Shown here one piece after another: positions 1-12,500 of a stretch of 64,000 bases of DNA. The position numbers and the translations under genes are program-made. Within the stretch, counting starts at the first letter, position 1; each line of letters starts with the position of its first letter. Under the pieces are notes generated by a model that saw nothing but the letters and a program-made list of their open reading frames with translations, made no database searches and was not told the DNA's origin. Origin of the DNA: Acestrorhynchus altus (taxonomy: Eukaryota; Chordata; Actinopteri; Characiformes; Acestrorhynchidae); the NCBI GenBank assembly GCA_034509495.1, contig CM067507.1, forward strand, positions 29,901,892-29,965,891. The letters run 5' to 3'.

Positions 1-1021
1 ATGGCTCATAAACTCCTTCTGTGCTCCCCCTGGATAAGAGACAGAGGGGGACAGACAGAGACAGAGCATGTGTGTTTGAGAGGAAGAAGAAGGGAGGGGG
101 TGATTCATATGAAACAAAATAATGTTGGAAAACAACAACAACAACAAAGGGTAGATGTGTGAAAGAGTTGAAGCTTGCACGATGCCTCACGAGAGCCTGT
201 AGCCGAGATTCACACTCACACTCCTTTATAGCTTTTTGGAATTTACTCCCAGAACGTCTCCCAGTTATACACCCAGAAATGTAAATACAGAAATATACAT
301 TTAAACTATAGACAGGAATTGTATAAAACACATGAAAACACATTAGAAGGGTGTACAGAATAACAGAAATCTCAATTCACACGGGACTGTTATAACCTGG
401 GGTCATTTTAACAGCTCGTTTCACTGGAAGTAAAACAGTCCGGGGTTTTTACTGACGTGGGAACTCAGGAAAAATGACTGACATGGTTGTATTTGGATCT
501 TGGCTGATTTTGATCGTGCACCCCTAAAGCATAGAGAGGTGGTCCAGGATTGTCCACAAGACAGACCCAAGGATGGACAGTCTAAACAGTTCAACTTCCA
601 AACAATTCAGCCAGTCATTGAAGCCATGTTATATTGTTCAGGCAGATGGGTGGAGTGTTGTCAGTAAAGGCAGTGGAATTTTCCCATATGGCATAGATCA
701 GTGATTTATGAGCACATGACAGCTTGTCTTACTTCCTGAATTCATATACAGGCTACTGACTCTAGATCAGATTTGGAGATAAGGCATGTCTGCATGCTTG
801 GTGTGTAAGGTGGTTTAGGAATACTGACCTGAGTACAGCTACAGTTTCTGTCTCTTGAGCCACGCTGTTCAAACACACTCATAAGCAGCTGCCAGTGTGA
901 CAAAGTGTTTGGCTGCTTCGCCAGATAAATCAGCCTGCACACACTTTCCTCTGTGCTCCGGCGTGCCACAGAAAATGCTGCTCATCTCTTTATTTACGAC
1001 CCTACTACTGCAGAATGTGCA

Positions 1022-1091
<70 letters not shown>

Positions 1092-1310
1092 TGTGTGTGT
1101 GTGAGTGTGTGTGTGTGTGTGTTTCTGTGTGTGTGTGAGTGTGTGTGTCTGCATTTTTTTTACAAACCTTTTACGATTACATAGAAAAAGAAAGAAAAAG
1201 GTCAGGTAAGATCTCTTTTGCTGGTCTTCAATTTGAAGAAGTGAAAGCCAAGCAGTTATGTTATGGTTGGGAATAAATTATGACTGAGCCAGTATTTACG
1301 TGATTGGACA
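1..1310. other. hecw1 intron, non-coding
   Basis: No exon could be supported here. Apart from the GT microsatellite at 1025-1149 I see unique-looking intron sequence. The antisense and GT-driven open frames show no family resemblance. Confidence 0.6.
1025..1149. repeat. (GT)n microsatellite
   Basis: Long GT run, interrupted after about 32 units by TT, GA and TTCT variants. Confidence 0.97.
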
Positions 1311-1760
1311 CTATATGGACAAAAGTCTTGGGACACCTGATTATTCATTGTTTCACAGATAGATGTTTACCCTCCTGTAGTTGGAGCAACTGTACTTTCC
1401 AGAGAAGACTTTCTCCTACAATGTAAAGCATTGTTGTGGGGATATGATTGCTTTGAGCAACAAGAGCTTTAGTAAGGTCAGGATATTGGATGGTCACCAT
1501 GTCTCCAGCTCCAAGTATTGGATGGAGCTCCATCATTCCAGAGAACACAGTTGCACAGTGCTGCCGAGCTTCACAACCCTTTAGCCTTTTCCTGGCATTA
1601 GACATGGCGTCAGTAGGTTCATGTTTATCTGCTCCAGGGAGTCCTATAATATTGGAAATACTTCTCTAAAGGGATTACAAAAGCTGTGTCAGCAATGGGT
1701 GCAACTTAAAGTAGCTGAATGCATTCATTAGAAGGGGTGTCCACAAATATTTAATATATA
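1311..1760 (+). mobile_element. MITE family 1, copy a
   Basis: Starts ATATGGACAAAAGTCTTGGG and ends near GGTGTCCACAAATATTTAAT, i.e. imperfect terminal inverted repeats of about 25 bases around a non-coding body of some 450 bases. It contains the shared words GCAATGGGTGCAACTTAAAG and GTAGCTGAATGCATTCAT. Size, TIRs and TA-rich ends suggest a Tc1/mariner-type non-autonomous element. Confidence 0.8.
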
Positions 1761-1872
1761 AATCCAGGTGCCTAGTTTTCATCAATTTTATCACTTTTCC
1801 AAATAAAATTACAGACCCTCTGAAAAAATCAGTGCACTTCACCAAGTTTGTGTATGTGTACAATATGTCTAA

Positions 1873-1894
1873 TCTCTCTTGCTCTCGCTCTCTC

Positions 1895-1948
<54 letters not shown>

Positions 1949-1950
1949 CC
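1873..1950 (+). repeat. (TC)n microsatellite at splice acceptor
   Basis: About 75 bases of nearly pure TC/CT ending 16 bases before the WW1 exon at 1967. It forms or extends the polypyrimidine tract of this acceptor. Confidence 0.96.
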
Positions 1951-1966
1951 CGGTGTGTGTATTCAG

Positions 1967-2114
1967 ACTGGGAGGCACGGATAGACAGTCATGGTCGTGT
2001 GTTCTACGTGGATCATGTGAACCGCACCACCACATGGCAGAGGCCCAGCCATGCAAAATGCCCTGGCATGCACAGATCCAGCTCCATCCAGCAGATGGAG
2101 CAACTCAACAGGAG
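1967..2114 (+). CDS. hecw1: hecw1 exon: WW domain 1
   Basis: Begins two bases into a codon (N|AC) and encodes WEARIDSHGRVFYVDHVN followed by the TTTWQRP end of a WW domain, so both signature Trp residues are present. A basic SIQQMEQLNRR stretch follows. The acceptor AG at 1965-1966 is preceded by a very long (TC)n tract; the donor is GTACTG at 2115. The start of the WW domain lies in an upstream exon not in the window. Confidence 0.93.
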
Positions 2115-4447
2115 GTACTGCTCCCTCAACCCTGAAACATTTCACTCTGACAATAGGGTGACATACCATGTAAATTTGGTTCATATGCAGATATACTGGT
2201 CAGTCATAACATTAGTACTGCTGACAGGTGAAGTTAAAGACACTGATTATCTTCATTGGCAATGACTTCTGTCAAGGGTGGAATGTTTTACGCAGTAAGT
2301 CAACACTTTGACTGAGACACTTTGAAAAGGGCCAAATTGTGATTGTTAGATGATGAGGCAGGTCCCGGTATGTGGGGTGTTCCTCGTATGCACTAGTCAA
2401 TACCTACCAATAGTGGTTCATCTACAGGGTCATGGACATCCATGGCTCAATGATGCAATCCATGAAGGTCACACCTCACAACTTATAGGGCTTAAAGGAT
2501 CTGCCACTAAAGGGCAACCTACTTAAAATCAATGTATATGGTACTGTACTTTTTAAATGGATGCCTTAGAACTAGTCTTGGAGATTGTGAGATTGTATCA
2601 TTGAGATACTCTTCAATGATCTTCATAGAATAGGTAATACAACTGAAGAAGTGTCTTTACGTGCACACCAGCTGCAGATGATCAGAACATGGTTCAATTT
2701 TTGAGGGGGATGCCTTATTTAAACCTCAGACTTTAGTTTGGTTTGCTATGGATTGTTGAAGGGAGTAACATCACCAATGGCGAGATCCAACAAGCTCTCT
2801 GGGGCCTTCAGAGAGAAGTTCATAGATGCATAAATATTTATGTCCATTTGTACATAATGGTAGTTGAATGCCAGTTAAATCACAAGGTTAAAATGTAGCC
2901 TTGTCCTAAAAAAACACATTGGAATTGTTTACTGTACCACACTGTACTAATGTAATAGAGCAAAACCCAGCAGGATTCTCTGAAGAGGCTGTTTTTTTGC
3001 ATGTTAGATCACCATCTAGAGGACAGTGGTGTAGTTGCACTATTTTTGCATCCATTGCATGGTGTTTCCATAATGGCAGACTGTGGTAATCTGTTTATCT
3101 TAAAGCCTAAGTCTCTACAATGTTTGTCTAATTGCTGTCTGTCTGAATCTATAAGCCATTTCTGCAGTGCTCCAACCAAATCCCTTAGGACTGAAAAGTT
3201 CACCGAGTAAGGGACTGGAGGATAAGATATGGGAGAACATGATTAAAGGCTTTTAGCCCCATTTGCTTCTCAGTGCTGGTCCCTATGAGAATGTGATGAT
3301 GCCTGAGTCCAGTTTTAAAACGGACAAGCTTTTATAGCATGATTTAGAGCCCAGGTGCAGGAGAGCAAACTGTGCTGTGTTTACACATCAGAAACAGAGC
3401 GTGGATTTGTTTTTCTTGGCTTTGGCTTGTAGATGCTGCACGCCGCTGTCGGCTTGTCAGCAGGAGGCATGAGCCAAGCATGAGAAGAGAAACAGCAACC
3501 ACCTCAAATTACTGTTTTTGTTGTAGAATATAACAGCGGTTGAGGTTTAAAAGCAGCTGAGTGATGAGATGTTACAGTATGTGTTTGAACTTAAAGATAT
3601 ACTACTATAAATGATTATGTAGTATATTCTGTTGTGTTATGTTGTATACTGAGGCCATGTAATAGAAGTGCATTACATACTAATACATCTAAAAAAAAGA
3701 ATACAGTGGAAAAATTTGTATTCTTAATTTTACTCAAAGTGTCATATTTTATATTCATTACATGTAAAGTAAATATTTGAGACATCATTTTTGTCTGTGT
3801 GGCTTGAAGTCACGGTAAATGAGAAATCCAGAATCCAGAAACAAAGCCATTATGAATGAAGAAAATGAATGTCATTCACTTCATCTGTCAATGTTATGGG
3901 TGATCAGAGTTTGATTAAATTGGTAATCAGACTGTATTAACATGAAAAATGCTTTAAATGTCACATTATTTATATGATAGTTTACCTTTTTGTATTAAAT
4001 TATAAACAAAATAAATTCACAATTAAAGTTAATGGCTTAACGTTGTTAAGCCAACTGGTCTAAATGAATAAGAATGGGTCAGTTAAGTCTGTATTTAAAA
4101 GGCATCACATGAACTTCAGTGATGATGAATTGCTTGATTTTAACTGGTTTAACGGCTTGTTCAATATAATCAGTTTCAAATGTCATGCTTGCTAATGTAC
4201 ATAATCACTAATTCTTAAGGCCTTTGTACACTGTACACACTATCCAGCACCAAGCCAGAAGATTCTGTACTCGAGCTCCTGATCAAGTTCAAACTGACGA
4301 CAAGCTCAAGTTCAAGTTTACTTTAACACTCTTTCTTCATTGATTCACATTATTTAAAATATCATAATTTAGGGAATGTATCAACTACGCTGGTGGTCTC
4401 CCCTTTTGAATTTTGAGGTACTGCATTCGGTGTATGATAGTCTTTAC

Positions 4448-4503
<56 letters not shown>

Positions 4504-6541
4504 TTGCAATATGCTTATTTCGCAGGAGTAAATTGTGTCTTCTGCACTTTCAAACATAAAGGTTCTGCAAAGGATTCTTTGAGCAGTGCCACTGAAGAAG
4601 AGTTTTAAAGAGATGTTAATGTAAAGAACCTTTACATCGACTTCTCTAAGCTTTCAAAGGTACTTCACACATATATCTCTTTTACAAAAATGGTTCGTTA
4701 TGGAGCCAAATGTGGTTCTTTTACGACATCACTTGAACAGCCCTTTTGGGTAAGACCTTTATTTTAAAGAGTGGAGCTCTCATGTCTGTGTATGTCACAG
4801 TCATAGAAGTGTGGTATGTGAGTAAACAGAGTCCTCCATAGTACACTCATGGCCTTGAAAACTGAAACAGAATGTCTGCCCCAGTGCCCTCTGTGTCATT
4901 GGCTCCAGGCATTCCTGTGTGTTTTGGTCCTCACACACTGGTTGTTTCTTCTATTGTTAGGCTCTTTGTCCCACACTGGCTGACCACACTGTAATTACAG
5001 CAGGCATTATGCAGGAACTCTTCTGTTCTCTCTATAAAAAAGGCTATTTCGAAGTGGAACAGTTGTACTGAAACAATTTACTAAAAAAACATGCAAAGAA
5101 TAAATCAGTCTTTAGTATGTGTGAAACGACGCACTCCGTGTGTTCTGTTTGAAAAGTCAGGGTTTAGTTGAGGTTTCCAATCTTTGCAAACCTCAAAATA
5201 TAGCAGAAATGTTGGAGAAATGTCTGTTACTGTGAATAGACTGGTTTCCTGTTTATAGACATTACTGGGTGCAAGCGCAACGTGGAATGAAAAGCGTTTC
5301 TTGGTATGTGGGTTAGACACATGCTTAGAGGAGCCCATGGCTGCTGATTTATTTAGGACCACATTTGAGGGGTTTTTATAAAGCTTTGACATTTGAGACA
5401 CCCTGTCTGGTTCCTGTTCCAAAGAAGTCATCACTCTCCTCTTTCAATGACTTCAGAGCGGTGGCCATCACATCCCACGATCCATATTTAATATCGGTCA
5501 ACCCCTCATGCTTGGGGAGAAGATGTATAAAATGCATGTGGATAAACCCATGATTGCTTGGGTCCTGGACTACCTGTCTGACAGGCCCCGGTTTGTGCAG
5601 ATGGGAACTAGCTGGTCTAACCTTGTGGTATGCAGTACTGGAGCGCCTCAGTATTTCTTCACCCTGTTCACCAGTAAGTACAGGTTAGACCTCTGCCACC
5701 TTCAGACATTTTCTGATGCATCAAGGATGGACAGGAAGGTGAATTCAGAGACCTAGTGAGCAGCTTTGTTGAGTGGTTTTCAAGAAATCACCTGCTCCTT
5801 AATGTGACAAAGACCAAAGAGATGGTTGGGGACTGAAGAAGGAAGAAGACCACAATCAGGTCTGTTACCATCATGGGTCAGAATGTTGAGCTGTTTGGTG
5901 CCAACAAATTTCTGGGTGTCCTGCTTGACAGCAAATTGGACTGGAAGGCAAACACTGAGGCGGTGTACAAGAAGGGGGTGAGCAGACTCTAGGCTTTTCT
6001 GAGGAAGCTCAGGTCCTTGAATGTGTGCAGCAAAATGTGGGCCATCTTCTACCAGTCTGTTGTTGTGGGTGCTGTCTTCTTCACAGCAGTTTGCTGGGGA
6101 GTCTGCATCAAACGACACCAAGAAGCTCAACAAACTGATCAAGAAGGCTGGATATGTTCTTGGATGCTCAGTGGAGAGCTTAGGCGGTGGTGGAAAAGAG
6201 AACTCTCAACAAATTGACCGCTATCCTGGACAAGAGATATCACCCCTTTCAGCCACAGACTCATTCAGACTATTATATATTGAGCCACTAACAGGATAAA
6301 CTCCTTAATCCAATCATTGCACAGACACTTTATCTACACATACATAACTGACAGACTGAATGGCTGGACATTACTATATTCATAGCTTTTGCACAGATTT
6401 TACCTGTACATGGACACAACAGACACTGTTACTGAGCATTCATTTGTACTGTACTGTTGTTACCTGCATGATGTTTATGCATTTACATATTACATACTTA
6501 ATGCTCATAATGGCATATTCATATTTGTTCTGTAGCTTATT

Positions 6542-6598
<57 letters not shown>

Positions 6599-9500
6599 AT
6601 ACATGCATACTTCATACATAACATACCACCGTACCACCACTATCCATATTGTTCACTCTTTCACTCTTACCATCAGTTTTTCTGTGTTTGTCTTGTCTGA
6701 TCAGGTATCAGAATGTCCAGAGGACCATGGCCACCGAGGATGACTGCAGTGGCCGAAGGCTCGAGGGCAGCAGCAACACGGAGACAGACAGTGACCTCCC
6801 TCCTCAGCCAGCTGGTACTGTACTGTCCTTACCAGATTATGCTATTTGGTTTCAAGCCAACAGTGATTGTCCTTAGTGGATTTAACGTCCTGGCAGCCTG
6901 ACTATAGATCTTGGACCAGAATCATAAAATGCACAGCCAGAATTAGTGTGACTATCAGAGCATCAGTAACAGGTTTGCTCATTCATAAATAAGCATAACT
7001 GGCCTGTTTTACTGTTTGTTTGTATGATATATGACACTTCTACTGTTTTCCCTCATTTGCATAAAATGCAATCTGAACCAGACTGACAGAAAAATTTAAA
7101 GTAACAACCAATCACTTTTCCCTCTGTTTGGATTCAGTATAGCATAATCTTTTTACATTCCATTTATGGAATTTTTATATATATATATATATATAATTTT
7201 TATTTATAAAATAAAGAATGCCATAGATTAATAGTCATAATCGGTGATGCATTTTCCTTTTGTTATATTAAAACACAGATACAGCAGAGATTCTTTTTTG
7301 AAGTCATACTCGAGCTTTAATATTTCATATTATTTTATACTGTCATATTTTTCTCGTATCAGATATGAATGCTCCTGACAGATTCTCCTTTAGGCATTCC
7401 ATTTTAGGTAGTTTCTAGGCCACCTTTTGCATATTTTATAGAATATAGTGCTCCCTCTGCTATGCATAGTCAGCCTATCCATTCATTCAACATGTCTTCT
7501 TTTCTGTGGAAGACTTATGCCTTGTGTTTTTTATGGTATTGTCCTGTTTTTCAGATTTAAGAAGAGATGGGCCCTCCTCACCCATTAGCAGTCAGAAAGT
7601 CACAGTTCTGCTGCAGTGTCCAGCAGTTAAGTTTGTCACACACCCTGAATTCTTCACTGTCCTCCATGCTAACTATGTAAGTAACACCTCAATATTAAGT
7701 CTGGTTATGATACAGTTTATTCTTTATATTCTTTATGTTAAAGTTGTGGATGTTCGAGTACTGGGATAATAAAAATATGAGGTCCACTAGTTATGCTCTT
7801 AACTGATGTCACCAGTAAAAGATCTTTAGCTGAAGGTTGATGTTGATTGATGATCTATTTATAGAGCTCCTTTTCTATTGATTAGATGAGCACTCTTCTG
7901 AGTCTTCTTAATGAATGGACAAAGAGACTGTGGACATTAACTGTTCAAAAGAAAGATGGATGCACTTGCATGTTTCTGTACAATTACTGCTACACAACAC
8001 TGGATCTGTGCATGTTGCCATTCATACTCAATACATCTTAAAAAAATAGCACCAAGATAAAATCAACCGATTAGAAGGCACAACTGCAATGGTTTCAGAA
8101 TGGCAGCAGGTCATCTTCAGTGATGAGACACATCTTTGTCTTGATGGAGATGACCAAAGAAAATTGTGTGTGGAGGCACAATCCAAGGTTTATTGTCACA
8201 TGTACAGAAGACCTGGTTTCGTGCTGTGGGGTTCAATTTCATGCAATGCCAGATTGCCTTTGATGTTCATTACAGGCACTTTGACAGTCCAATATTTGGT
8301 TAATAAGGTCCTGAAACCAGTGGTCCTACCTTTTCTGAATGCACACTCTGGTGTGCTATTCCAAGTGGACTATGTCAATTTGCATATTGCTGATGTCTAA
8401 AGAGTTTGCCTTGAAGACACAGATAACATGTTAGATAACTGAGTGAGAATATTCCAGCTGTTAGTAATGGATTATTGTAGGACACCATTAGGAACCTCCA
8501 TGCTGGGATGTTTGGCATGTTGTATTTTACCCAATGCCATACTGAGACATTACTTCTGAATGTGTAAATCAACAAATATTGCTTTTTTTATCATTGATTG
8601 TTCCTGGTAGCCTTTATCTTCCTTCCCAATAGCACTGCAATGTAGATCCTTCTGGGTGCAACTTTTTGAAAATGAGTGTATTTTTATGAAAAATAAACAG
8701 TGATCTACAACATCAGAAACAAGGATTATTTCTAAAATAATTTCTTTATGGTTCATGATTACGTTGCAACACAACCCCAAAGCATGAAAAATCCACATTC
8801 ATGCTTCACAGTTGACAAGACATTTTTTCATGAAACACAGATCCTGTTTCCTCCAAATGAACATTTGCTGATCGCAGCCACAAAGTTATAAGTTTCCAAA
8901 ATGTACATGGCTTATGTCTATGTAGCATACTCCTGTTGCATACTTCAGATGTTGAGTTTTATGATGAGGTCTCGTTTAAGGCTTCCTTCTTATATCTGTT
9001 CACTGAAGATTATGTTTGTATGAGCAACACTGCACAGTAGAACAGTGCACCTACTTAATGCAGGTTCTTTAGAGTCATATGTGGGGGTTGATTTGTCTGT
9101 CTTACCGGTATAAAAGCAGCTCTTTTTTCTTGCTTTTCTCATTCTCGTCTTGCCCTGAACTGCCATTTATTATTAACATAATATCAGGAGAATCCACAAG
9201 CTGGAAACACTTGACCATCTTCTTGTACCCTTCCCCTGACATTGATTACTTTCATTCTCAGATCTTCAGAGAGTTTCTAGTTTCTTAGAAGAACCCGTGG
9301 TTGTTTGGGAATTGATTTCAGCTCAAAGTTTCTCAGTACAAGTAGTGACGTTTTTCAGGCGTGATTACTACGCTGCATATACAGTATATGTATTTATAAA
9401 ATCAATACATTTGGAATACCCCACGTGAGATTGTGTAACAGCAAGTCTGTGTGTGGTTTTGAGGGGCATTTGTGGGTACTGCCCACCGTAACCACGCTCA

Positions 9501-12500
9501 AAAAACCATTATCACATGGTTGTGTTATCATTGAAGATCTATGTGCTTTATTGCCTGGGTCTGTGTTTAGACAAGCTAGGGTATGTGTCCTTGTGTATGC
9601 CACTGTTTGTACTCATGAAAATAAAGCACGGATTGATTTTCAGGGTGGTGTAAGTGCAGAGGTCTCAGCATGTGCCTTCTGAACACTGTGTGATAACCTT
9701 TGGTCAGCAGATGCCGACAACAGATTCCTTTGTTGCTGTGAATGTGACTATTTATTGACATATTGCCTCATGGTTTAAGGGTCTCTACAAATCCGCAGGG
9801 CCACGACACCACACACTGGCTCTGTGTTTACTGTCATTACACACATACATTCTGCATAAAACACACAACCTTACATTATGTGGTCTACACTTGCTTAAAT
9901 ATACTCATAAATTAAACACATATATACACACACATGCATCCAACGTGTTGTTGACGTTCTTCATTCTCAGGGGGCGTACCGGATGTTTACCAACAGCACC
10001 TGCCTAAAGCACATGGTTCTGAAAATCCGGAGGGATGCACGCAACTTCGAGCGATACCAGCATAACCGTGACCTTGTTACTTTCCTCAACAAGTTTGCGG
10101 ACATGCAGCTGGAACTGCCCAGGGGCTGGGAGATCAAAACCGATCCACAGGGCAAGGTGGGACCTCAAACTCACCAGAACCCATCCAGCTGAGTTGTTAA
10201 CCACTGATATAATAGCATTGGTTTTGTGAAGCTGAAACACTTAAGTCAAACTGGCCTTTCTCAAAATGTATGTTCAGCTTTTTGTTTGTTCAGGATTAGT
10301 TTAACATGGGGAGGTGGGGTAAAGTCATTTTACCGGAGGTTCTTGGTGTTCTTTGGGACTGGACACACTATGTTAATCCAGTGTGAACCATGATGTGTGT
10401 CTTTTATTTTGTTTTATAGTCACTTACAAGTGAATTTTGACTTAATGGATTTGATATAGCAGTGGTTCCTGTGTGAAATGGGAATTGAACCATGATCTTT
10501 AGTGTATGGGACAGTGGCATCATGAGTTTCTATGAATTGAAAAAAAATGCCTTGTACTTTCGACCACAAGTGATCTGTGGTTAGAAGCTATATTTCAGTT
10601 ACTGACCAATAATATATCACCTGCTGATGATATATTGGGCTGTCCTACAAACGTTCCACTGACTGGACTCACTGCTTTGATCCTGCAGTGCTTAACAGAA
10701 TAACGTGCTACGTAATTGTGACAGACTATTGTGCTCTTTTCTCTTCTAGTCATTCTTTGTGGACCACAACAGTCGAGCCACCACCTTCATTGATCCCAGA
10801 ATTCCTTTTCAAAATGGACGGCTGCCGAATCATCTCACACACAGGCAACATCTACAGAGACTACGCAGCTACAGTGCTGGAGAGGTGGGTACACACACAT
10901 GCACAGATACGCACACACTTACAAAGAGACAATGTGCCTAAGAAGCAGATGTTGAAATGCAAAAACAAGCAAGCTTTTCAAACTGAAAGGAAACCTGACA
11001 GAAACATGCGAGAAAAAAAAATGATGCAACGTGTTTCTGAGAGTTTGGAAACTGAATGTTCTTTTGATGAAAGGAGTGTTTCACTGCATGTCTGTGTATT
11101 GTTTTGCACAGGCATCTGATGTGTCCCGCAGTAGAGGTGCCTCTCTCATGTCCAGACCTGGGAACAGCCTGGTAGCTGCCATCAGAAGCCAGTACCAGAA
11201 TGACTCGGTTCCTCTAGGTCAGTCTTCACACATAGAAACACACATTTTATAAAGTCATTATAAAGTAATTAATAGCCATTGTAACATTAGCCTGGGAGAA
11301 AGGTGTACCATATGACTGGACCAACTCACAAGTTCATAGATTCACACACTTACAGCGTGATGCACAAGCAAACAACCTCAAAACACAGAACACAACCACA
11401 CAGTCTCCCAGAGTCTCAGGACGCCCTTGCTGGCTTTAAGAGCTGCTGGGAGCTGTTCCTTAAGCAACTGCAGCTGGCCCATAATCAGTATGGTCCACCT
11501 CAACAGTTTCAAAGCATTCTCCTGAAACCAAAATGCTTTTAATGAATCACTGATACATTCTAAGTTTTTATGTGACTGAAAGTGACCTAGCTAAACTGCT
11601 TGTTTACATTTACATTTACATTTGTGGCATTTAGCAGAAGCCCTTATCCAGAGCGACTTACAAAAGTGCTTTGCTGTTTACTTAGAACATCCTTAGCTAG
11701 TAGATAAGGCTGGAATCTAGAGATTCCACACATTTAGACCGTTAATCTGCTTGATGCAACATTTTTATCAGTCATTTTTTATTTGAAAGGATTGACCATT
11801 TTTACATCGGCGGCATAAAAGACCAAGAATCATATTCCTTAATTGTACCCTAGAATGTCAAACTGTGTTTACCTTGGCAGTGCTTAATAATCATTAATAC
11901 CCCATCACCTTTTAAACCATTATAACCAAAAACGTTTACATCATTACCCAAAACTGATTTGTAACAGCCTTAGATCATTATATTCACACTCCTAGAATTT
12001 ACATACAACCAGACCACTGGCAACGATCCTAGCCACAGCAGACAATAGAATGACAAACAGCAAGCGAAACCCCAGACTCAACAGGCATCCACGCAAGCCA
12101 AGTGGTTTTCATCATCTCTTCCCTCCATTGTGTGCTCCATCGAAAAACACCTGGCTTATTTTTTATCTGTATGATTTGAGAAAGACAACCTGGAAGAGTG
12201 AGAAAACTAAAAACTAACCAACTACAGTCTCTTCATCTCTTCAGCACAGAGCACTGAGAGGACACACTGATAGACCAGCAATCCAGTAATACCTGGGGAT
12301 AAACTAGCCAATAAACAAAAAATAAAACTAGCAAATAAAAGCTCAAATGGCAAATGACATTCGAAGGCAAACATTTCATTCTAAGGCAAAAAAACAGGGT
12401 TATTCATAGACTTGTTTAACAACAGCTAACTAACTTACAGGTTACTCATTATTTCTATGAAGCACAACTGAAAATACTTAATAAATGCTTTTTACATTCC

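Noticed and set aside
897..1184. Open frame of 95 codons through the GT tract
   Set aside because: Almost all Cys-Val from the microsatellite; no start context or domain.
1829..2265. Overlapping frames through the TC tract and the WW1 exon
   Set aside because: Only 1967-2114 in the third frame is coding; the Leu-Ser and Arg-Glu parts are microsatellite translation.
8089..8400. Possible domesticated transposase gene
   Set aside because: The frame lacks the DNA-binding half, the QQDN block is altered and flanking coding sequence is decayed; a dead Tc1 copy is simpler.
10688..11119. 143-codon frame over the WW2 exon
   Set aside because: It reads the exon in the wrong frame. The exon frame continues from 10156 and into 11112.
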